Assembly (NCBI GenBank): GCA_942493145.1
Contig: OW818679.1
Coordinates: 992,001 to 1,056,000 of the forward strand
Source of the DNA: ENR-C20 sp942493145
GTDB taxonomy: Bacteria; Bacillota; Clostridia; Acetivibrionales; DTU013
Reading direction: 5' to 3'
DNA length: 64,000 bases
Part shown: piece after piece, positions 59,301 to 64,000 of the stretch
How positions within the stretch are numbered: position 1 is the stretch's first letter
Layout: each line of letters begins with the position of its first letter
Position numbers and translations under genes: made by a program
Notes under the pieces: model-generated
Database searches by the model: none
The model's input: the letters and a program-made list of their open reading frames with translations, nothing else
What the model was told of the DNA's origin: nothing

Positions 59301-59962
59301 CTGTGGAAGTTGGGGTAAACCTCATAGGAATGATAAAAATACTTTTGAAATATGTACAGCCTGATATCTATGGCGGACAGCCGGATGATACCTGTGAGAA
59401 CGTTGATCCATCAGTATTGGAACGGATAAACTCCTGGCTTGAGGAAAAGGACGTGCCATCGGCAGGAAACTTTGAAGGAGGGACAAAGATCGCAGAACTT
59501 CTGGATATGGCATCTGTTGTTTTGGATTATGCAGGAAGGATATTCGAAGAAACAGAAGAGGCTACCTATCTTGCAGACTATAACACATATATGGGACTGG
59601 TTGCACAATATGGAGGAGATTTTGATAATTCTATGAAGCGCTTTGACAAGGCTCTGGAGATATCTGCAGAATGCCGCAATGACAAGAAAAGGTTAAAAGC
59701 CCTGCGCCAGAAAGGAAGACTTTTGATCCTGATGAACAGGCAACTGGAAGCAATAAGACTGTTTGAAGAAGCCATTTCGATATCTAATGCCCTTGAATCC
59801 GACTTTGAAGCTGCAAAGAGCTGGTTCGGACTATATAAGGCATCAAAGGCCGCTGGTATGTGGAAGGAAACAGGACGTAGCATTGAGCAGGCTGCAATAT
59901 ACATCTCCAAAACAGACAAGAGCAGATGGACAGAATTGATAAATACGGAGATATTACAGTAA
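56303..59962 (+). CDS. class III adenylate cyclase-AAA ATPase-TPR signalling protein
   Basis: 1219 residues. Two zinc ribbons (CFNCGLKL to CRFCG; CLSCAF to CFNCG) are followed by a class III cyclase domain (about 70-250): metal Asp78 (FADVAGF) and Asp122 (YIGDCIM), adenine-selecting Lys118 and Asp196 (VMGDIVN), transition-state Asn199 and Arg203. So it should make cAMP. Then an AAA/STAND ATPase (FIERQREM, P-loop GEAGMGKT at 293-300, VLVADDVQLAD) and a long TPR tract from about 700. TTG start at 56303 without a clear ribosome-binding site; the nearest AAGGA is too far. Start moderately uncertain. Confidence 0.9.
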   Translation: MICFNCGLKLNNANDNECRFCGVKFSINCLSCAFPNPQAARFCFNCGNRLSDADNMSSIENYSTLAEGRKRVAVIFADVAGFTELSEKLDPEEIREIINECFNYITSPVYELEGTIDKYIGDCIMILFGARYAHADDAKRSVMCAVKMMELINDFSKSNLSSRGLSLGLSIGINYGLVVTGGVGNYFDRDYTVMGDIVNTAQRLQYSANEGTILVSESVYVETKEMFDYSQAKEVSVKNKGKPVKCYSPEGIRNEYFYENDMSFIERQREMSLLNSVYNKASNTGFKYVVVTGEAGMGKTRLLKEFTSQLGSDVKKVWTECNTFSMNRPYSLISGMLSGIMNINPLDSKNMRQHRLISFLDYILDKYSDDEIRRNYNFIGLLMGLERDAEFQAIFESMGHDNVRREILKQLALFFTNLCGKQKLVLVADDVQLADSASLQLLEEFIPLITEVRAVFILASRYGLSSLQGPKSGLRQDIHLKRLSEEGVRKLSCSLLNCDSLTGPLFDRIAGFAKGNPLYIRELTTSMDRKGIIDIDNGIARLLENEALHMPENIHNLIISNISTLDDKSLKLLQAASVIGREFTSTQLIHLMDKAISIEDIAGMPVKMKLIELKSTHTSSKAVERIFQFTHEVEREVIYDSLLNKEKAMLHRKIGEYLESVFSNDIENHYESLCEHFLKAGMNRKSAIYYYKSAVSQRESYNLGLALDYFNKYLQVCRDDTDADYLDRIVGAYYGIGQINFINANYDAALGALEKALDNSGMGDETIRVRLLIVEIYKDMGRLDDAITILESIGLRIKEGSPQYGRWIQLKCAILRIKGDSTALGIIMKAEKILIKAGDFHNLSEIMKHAGMIHFSKGDIDNALLFMNKSYKYAEKNNHLDIMAKVSGDLGILYHSTGIVSKALEFLNKSLDMSRKLSYQRGIIAASINLGVLYLDKGLFNAADKFFTDALEISVEVGSKLYKCVSLTNLGDVAYEMGEFGKAFGNYSESLEMAENIKTPVEVGVNLIGMIKILLKYVQPDIYGGQPDDTCENVDPSVLERINSWLEEKDVPSAGNFEGGTKIAELLDMASVVLDYAGRIFEETEEATYLADYNTYMGLVAQYGGDFDNSMKRFDKALEISAECRNDKKRLKALRQKGRLLILMNRQLEAIRLFEEAISISNALESDFEAAKSWFGLYKASKAAGMWKETGRSIEQAAIYISKTDKSRWTELINTEILQ

Positions 59963-60106
59963 AATCAGGGGTCCCGGATAAAAATAGTACTCTGGTCCTA
60001 TGCGAAAAGATAAGAAATAGGCACATCACATCATTCTAATCATCAGGAACCATGCTAAAATGGAATCATCAGCCAAGTAGGCAGATTGAATTGTGGAGGT
60101 GCCGCT

Positions 60107-60571
60107 ATGTTTAAGAAATTATCAATCATACTTGTATTATTCGTACTGATCTTCAATGTCCTTCCTGTTTCGGCAGCCAGCGACATTATGGATGATCACC
60201 GCAATAATATGGTAAGTACTTACAAAAGCATGGACACAGACAGCAAGAATGCCATAGTGTTCGAGAGCACCATTACAGTAACTGAAGATGGAGGAACCTT
60301 TAATGTTGGATTCGTAAAGATAGTGTTCCCCAAAGACTTCCTTGATTCCGAATCGCTTCCTGCGACATTTGATGTCAAAATCAATTCAGTTGATGGAGTG
60401 GCAGGTATTGAATTCTCACCTGATACGCCGGAGTTCAACCAGGACGTAATCATTAAAGCCAACAAATACAGTGGCTTGCTGTATGACGAAACCATTGAGA
60501 AGAACCTTTTCTTCAAGATTAAAAGTCAGGTATTGAAGGTAAAACACTTTTCGAGATACGCCTTTTCGTAA
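60107..60571 (+). CDS. secreted protein of unknown function
   Basis: 154 residues. ATG 60107 follows GGAGGTGCCGCT. A signal peptide (IILVLFVLIFNVLPVSAAS, cleavage around residue 25) precedes a probably beta-rich domain with TITVTEDGGTFNVGFVKIVF. No catalytic motif seen. It follows the cyclase gene by 145 bp. No family recognised. Confidence 0.7.
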   Translation: MFKKLSIILVLFVLIFNVLPVSAASDIMDDHRNNMVSTYKSMDTDSKNAIVFESTITVTEDGGTFNVGFVKIVFPKDFLDSESLPATFDVKINSVDGVAGIEFSPDTPEFNQDVIIKANKYSGLLYDETIEKNLFFKIKSQVLKVKHFSRYAFS

Positions 60572-60600
60572 ACTGCTACAGGGCTGAATTAGAATTGACA

Positions 60601-60651
60601 GGGACACATCTCTAGCGGGAAGTATGGCTTCGCGGATTTGAGATATGTCCC
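60601..60651. repeat. REP-like 51-bp palindromic element, copy B
   Basis: gggacacatctcta and tgagatatgtccc arms enclose a 24-bp variable centre. Identical ends and identical length to the element at 2580-2630 (in opposite orientation). It also folds as a hairpin followed by TTTT, so it could terminate the upstream transcript. Confidence 0.75.
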
Positions 60652-60717
60652 TTTTCTGTTTTTCTGTAATTTGATATAATGGTTTCATAGTGTAAAATAA
60701 TGCAATTGGGGTATATT

Positions 60718-61413
60718 ATGGTGTTTTCTTATTTGCTTTTGGGACATCTGATCGGTGACTTTGTTCTCCAAACCGATAAAATCGCTGCCAATAAGTCGAA
60801 GTACTGGCAGTGGAATATGATGCACTCCATAATTGTGACCTTCTGCATGCTGGCATTTTCAATACCGTTTGGCGTATTTCTCTGTGCTCTTGTTATCATT
60901 AGTGGTGTGCTTCACTTCATTCTCGATTCAAGCAAGCCTCTTATTGCGAAAAAACTGAATCTTGATGAAATGCAATGCTTCATACTTGACCAAATGATAC
61001 ATGTGGTTATCATCGGACTCATTTCATTTGCAGGAAAGCTTGATTCTCAGTTACTTTTTATGGGACCTGAAGCAGTTGACATATTCCTTGTGATCGTATT
61101 TGTAACATCCTTTGCAGCAGTATTCAACCAGATGCTTCTGGGAAAACTTTTTCCACGGACGGACAATTCCTTTTTCAAGGAGGGGGAAAAGCAAATAGGC
61201 ATCATGACCAGGTTGTTCATTACAGCCGGCCTTTATCTTGCCCTGTCCAGATCACCATATTATTTAGTACTTGTCATACCGGCAGGTGTCATCTACATTT
61301 TCCAGTTCAGTGCCAAATGGTATTCCTGGATGAGCCCACGGCATGTTTCTGTTAAAGTCCTTCTGGATTTGGGCCTGTGTGTTGCTGCAATCATTCTTAT
61401 CTTTTTGTTTTGA
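60718..61413 (+). CDS. DUF3307 integral membrane protein
   Basis: About 231 residues from ATG 60718 (GGGGT upstream; an in-frame ATG at 60700 is less well placed). LLLGHLIGDFVLQTDKIAANK and VLHFILDSSKP are the family signatures; six or more TMs. DUF3307 proteins are membrane proteins of unknown function, sometimes near SatD-like proteins; none is seen here. Confidence 0.8.
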   Translation: MVFSYLLLGHLIGDFVLQTDKIAANKSKYWQWNMMHSIIVTFCMLAFSIPFGVFLCALVIISGVLHFILDSSKPLIAKKLNLDEMQCFILDQMIHVVIIGLISFAGKLDSQLLFMGPEAVDIFLVIVFVTSFAAVFNQMLLGKLFPRTDNSFFKEGEKQIGIMTRLFITAGLYLALSRSPYYLVLVIPAGVIYIFQFSAKWYSWMSPRHVSVKVLLDLGLCVAAIILIFLF

Positions 61414-61559
61414 TTCTTTTTGCTATTTCCTCTATATTCCGACTGGCTAACACGCGCTCTATTTGCTCTCCGAGTTGGTGTGGCAGCAATAAACGGGAGA
61501 TTGGTATTTTATCATATATGAACAGAAAACTCATATAAAGCAGGAAAGCTGTCAATAAT

Positions 61560-61611
61560 ATTGTTGCTGGTATATAGCCATGATTTGCTTATATACCTCA
61601 ACAATTTTTTT
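61560..61611 (+). terminator. terminator directly before the TM1266-type gene (attenuator candidate)
   Basis: attgttg-ct-ggtatata pairs with tatatacc-t-caacaat (15 bp and a small internal loop) around gccatgatttgct and runs into seven T, which touch the AGGAGTG ribosome-binding site at 61612. There is no room for a promoter between them. Confidence 0.8.
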
Positions 61612-61623
61612 AGGAGTGTATTT

Positions 61624-61869
61624 ATGAAAAAGAGTCTTTGTATTATGGGAATACTCGTGGACAAAAGGACCGAAGCTGCACCACAGGTTCAGGATATTCT
61701 CACCAGGAACGGTGATATGATCCTTTCGAGAGTTGGAATTCATGACCCGGGAGAGGAACAGCATGGATTGATAACCCTCAATATCAGGGAAAGTCAAAAG
61801 GCTGTAGAGAAGCTGGAACATGAACTTGGATCGATTGATGGTGTACAGGTCAAGATGATAGAGATGTGA
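61624..61869 (+). CDS. TM1266-family putative iron-only hydrogenase system regulator
   Basis: 81 residues: KKSLCIMGILVDKRTEAAPQ to VKMIEM, an ACT-like ferredoxin fold. Known members adjoin Fe-only hydrogenase maturation genes and are called putative regulators. No hydrogenase or HydEFG gene is in this window. AGGAGTGTATTT precedes the ATG, and a terminator hairpin ends right at that site. Confidence 0.85.
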   Translation: MKKSLCIMGILVDKRTEAAPQVQDILTRNGDMILSRVGIHDPGEEQHGLITLNIRESQKAVEKLEHELGSIDGVQVKMIEM

Positions 61870-61905
61870 TACACACTCGTTTGGTTTAAAAAGAATTGAA
61901 CAACT

Positions 61906-61936
61906 GGCCGTCCTGCGCATTGCGGGGCGGTCTTTT
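61906..61936 (+). terminator. intrinsic terminator after the TM1266-type gene
   Basis: ggccgtcctgc pairs with gcggggcggtc (three G-U pairs) and is followed by TTTT. Confidence 0.75.
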
Positions 61937-62058
61937 GCTGTGTGTATGACAACGATCAAACACCTTGCATTTGATGGTATTTATTGTGTGGCAACATTGT
62001 GAAAAGTATTGCAATTAAACTGTCGATATGATATATTACACAGTACAAAAACATGTGT

Positions 62059-62125
62059 GCGCAACACGAGGACATGATGCGTGGCGCTAAATGACTGAAA
62101 GCGCTGGTAAAGGCGCAGAATTTTT
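62059..62125 (+). promoter_or_regulatory. GC-rich structured leader of the ACT-hom operon
   Basis: gcgcaacacg pairs with cgtggcgc (62059-62087); a second gcgct/ggcgc hairpin (62101-62116) is followed by agaattttt. The several gcgc words could pair alternatively, so attenuation is possible. No known riboswitch or codon-rich leader peptide recognised. Confidence 0.4.
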
Positions 62126-62145
62126 CACATGACATGGGGGACTAT

Positions 62146-62589
62146 ATGGACAAGAATTCCACATATCTTCTGGTGGATGCAACAGTTTTACCGGAGGTAT
62201 TCTCAAAGGTGCTGGAAGCCAAGAAGATACTTAGCAAGGGCAGGATAAAAACGGTTAACGAAGCTGTAAAGCTGGTGGGCATAAGCAGGAGCGCCTTCTA
62301 TAAATACAAGGATTATGTGATGCCGTTTTATGAGACCTCAAGAGGCAAGGTCATAACGCTGTTTTTTGTTGTGGAGGACTTTTCCGGCATACTGTCGAGC
62401 ATTATTAACAAGATAGCATATGCAAAGGCAAACATTATCACCATTAACCAGAATATCCCGATAAATGGTCTGGCCGATGTGACCATATCCATAGAGACAA
62501 CTGGAATGTCCATTGAAATTGGTGAGATGATGGCCGATATAGGTACCGTAGAAGGAGTCAGAAAACAGGAGATACTGGCGAGGGATTGA
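62146..62589 (+). CDS. ACT domain-containing protein (UPF0735, PheB-like)
   Basis: 147 residues. ATG 62146 follows GGGGGACTAT. An N-terminal helix-turn-helix-like part (KTVNEAVKLVGISRSAFYKY) is joined to an ACT domain (GKVITLFFVVEDFSGILSSI). PheB-like proteins usually lie just before homoserine dehydrogenase, as here (83 bp upstream), and probably sense an amino acid to regulate the pathway. Confidence 0.88.
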   Translation: MDKNSTYLLVDATVLPEVFSKVLEAKKILSKGRIKTVNEAVKLVGISRSAFYKYKDYVMPFYETSRGKVITLFFVVEDFSGILSSIINKIAYAKANIITINQNIPINGLADVTISIETTGMSIEIGEMMADIGTVEGVRKQEILARD

Positions 62590-62672
62590 TCCGGATTCTA
62601 AAGATCTATATGGATTGACATGCCAGGTTTGAATGATAAAAAATCAGAACAATTGATATAGCGGAGGTTGAA

Positions 62673-63923
62673 ATGATTAATATAGCGGTTTTAGGCTATG
62701 GAGTAGTCGGATCGGGTGTTGCCGAAGTTGTAAGAAAAAATGCCAATAGCATCGGAATGAGGGCAGGGGAAGAAATAAGAGTAGCAAAGATACTTGACAT
62801 CAGGGATTTCCCTGAAGGTCCCGATAGTGCCCTTTTTACAAAAAATCAGGAGGATGTGTTCGGCGATCCTTCCATCAGTATAGTAGTTGAAACCATAGGA
62901 GGTACTGGAATTTCCCTTGAGTTCACTAAAAGGGCCTTCACTTCCGGAAAGCATGTTGTCACCTCCAACAAGGAAATAATAGCAGCCCATGGCCCGGAAC
63001 TGCTAAAAATGGCAGCTGACAACAATGTTAATTATTACTTTGAAGCGAGTGTGGGTGGAGGTATACCAATCATACGGCCAATGTACCAATGTCTCGCTGC
63101 CAATGAAATAATCGGAATAAAAGGTATACTAAACGGAACCACCAACTATATACTGACCAAAATGAAGAACGAGGGGATGGACTTCTCCGAAGCCCTGAAA
63201 GGAGCCCAGGAAAACGGCTATGCCGAAGCGAATCCCAGCGCGGATATAGAAGGACATGATACCTGCAGAAAGATTGCAATACTGTCATCGATCGCCTTTA
63301 ACGAATATGTGGATTACAAGGGTATACATACAGAAGGGATAACCCGCATAACAGCCATGGACATAAAATATGCGGAGAGAATGGGCTCGGTGATAAGGCT
63401 TGTAGCAACAAGCAGAAAGGTCGGCAACAAAATATCTGCCAGGGTCAGTCCGGCAATGGTTGGCAAGCATAATACACTGGCCAATGTCGAAGATGTATTC
63501 AATGCGATTGTCATAAAAGGGGACGCAATAGGCGACGCAATGTTCTATGGCAGGGGCGCAGGTAAGCTGCCTACGGCCAGCGCAGTTGTGGCCGATGTCA
63601 TAGATATAGTGAAGCATCCTGAAAATTCAGGAAAGATTCTTTGGGAGAAGAAGGATGCAAACAACCTGCTTGATTTTGCTGAGAGCAGAACACGCTATTT
63701 TGTAAGGGTTTTAACAGACGATGCAGATAGCACGCAGAAAGCTGTAATCGAAAACTTTGGCGGAGTTGAGTTTGTCTTGCTGGGGAGTCCGTCCGGACAG
63801 GGCGAAATTGCATTTGCATCTGCTGAAGCTTCGGAAGGTAGTCTGGCTGAAGCTGTTGAAAAGCTGAAAAAAGCTCCTTCGGTTAAGGGGATTGCCAATG
63901 TGATACGTATTGAAGGGGAATGA
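62673..63923 (+). CDS. hom: homoserine dehydrogenase
   Basis: 416 residues. NAD(P)-dependent reduction of aspartate semialdehyde to homoserine, feeding threonine and methionine (metA in this window). Rossmann GYGVVGSGV near the start, VVTSNKEIIAAHG, GGGIPIIRP, GILNGTTNYILTKM (family signature), SADIEGHDTCRK, and a C-terminal ACT region (YFVRVLTDDADST). AGCGGAGGTTGAA precedes the ATG. Downstream genes lie outside the window. Confidence 0.96.
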   Translation: MINIAVLGYGVVGSGVAEVVRKNANSIGMRAGEEIRVAKILDIRDFPEGPDSALFTKNQEDVFGDPSISIVVETIGGTGISLEFTKRAFTSGKHVVTSNKEIIAAHGPELLKMAADNNVNYYFEASVGGGIPIIRPMYQCLAANEIIGIKGILNGTTNYILTKMKNEGMDFSEALKGAQENGYAEANPSADIEGHDTCRKIAILSSIAFNEYVDYKGIHTEGITRITAMDIKYAERMGSVIRLVATSRKVGNKISARVSPAMVGKHNTLANVEDVFNAIVIKGDAIGDAMFYGRGAGKLPTASAVVADVIDIVKHPENSGKILWEKKDANNLLDFAESRTRYFVRVLTDDADSTQKAVIENFGGVEFVLLGSPSGQGEIAFASAEASEGSLAEAVEKLKKAPSVKGIANVIRIEGE

Positions 63924-64000
63924 TACCCTTAAATGGTAAAAAGCATTTTCTAATTTGTACATTTTCACTCTATATTTAATAAGTATTGATATTGAGGATG

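Noticed and set aside
62040..62130. Leader of the ACT-hom operon as a T-box or SAM riboswitch
   Set aside because: No T-box TGGNACCGCG-like word and no SAM-riboswitch core were found.

Overview
The window looks like a chromosomal segment of an anaerobic, endospore-forming Firmicute of class Clostridia. The support is: a Clostridium-type 16S/23S/5S operon, a gerA-type spore-germination operon, the LL-diaminopimelate aminotransferase route to lysine, a B12-dependent ribonucleotide reductase, a TM1266-type hydrogenase-regulator homologue, a corrinoid/methyltransferase pair and strong AGGAGG ribosome-binding sites. By eye the rRNA sequence fits the cellulolytic Clostridium cluster III (Ruminiclostridium/Acetivibrio) area, but that placement is a guess from memory.

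Layout. 1-0.7 kb: a RAYT/Y1 transposase cut by the window edge. 0.9-6.7 kb: a CUT1-type sugar ABC importer (binding protein with a C-terminal frameshift, two LplB/LplC-like permeases) interrupted by a reversed PucR-type regulator and a VOC protein. 6.9-12.2 kb: metA, tRNA-Tyr, an acyltransferase, a GtrA-like protein, dapF and dapL. 12.3-16.3 kb: an LCP protein, a corrinoid protein with a UroD-like methyltransferase, and a YdjM-like membrane protein. 16.3-22.3 kb: a two-component system divergent from a MacAB-like export system. 22.4-24.5 kb: an SGNH hydrolase and two adjacent uracil-DNA-glycosylase-superfamily genes. 25.3-31.0 kb: rrn operon (16S, tRNA-Ala, 23S, 5S, tRNA-Asn). 31.2-34.0 kb: two paralogous DUF4015 putative glycoside hydrolases. 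34.2-37.5 kb: class II ribonucleotide reductase carrying a 366-residue LAGLIDADG intein placed directly before its radical cysteine. 37.8-41.4 kb: an AT-richer patch with a YmaF-like protein and a TPR-AAA+ ATPase divergent from a three-gene membrane/TPR operon; this is the best candidate for an undescribed system. 41.5-44.9 kb: a zinc-ribbon regulator, an HD-GYP phosphodiesterase behind a c-di-GMP-I riboswitch and terminator, a nitroreductase, a degenerate serine-recombinase domain and a small ORF. 45.0-50.3 kb: germination operon (A, C, a small two-TM protein, B) followed by a TIM-barrel isomerase. 50.7-60.6 kb: signalling block (sigma-region-2 fragment, two-component system, lipoprotein, GAF histidine kinase, adenylate cyclase-AAA-TPR protein, secreted protein). 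60.7-64.0 kb: DUF3307 membrane protein, TM1266-type protein behind an attenuator-like terminator, ACT protein and homoserine dehydrogenase.

Themes. Aspartate-family amino-acid genes recur (hom, metA, dapF, dapL), and residue 111 of MetA predicts acetyl-CoA use. Second-messenger signalling appears twice (c-di-GMP riboswitch plus HD-GYP; class III adenylate cyclase). A 51-bp palindromic REP-like element occurs twice, with a shorter relative in the rrn leader, and a RAYT transposase lies at the left edge. Coordinates of rRNA ends and several start codons are inferred from conserved sequence or ribosome-binding sites and may be off by a few bases or codons.
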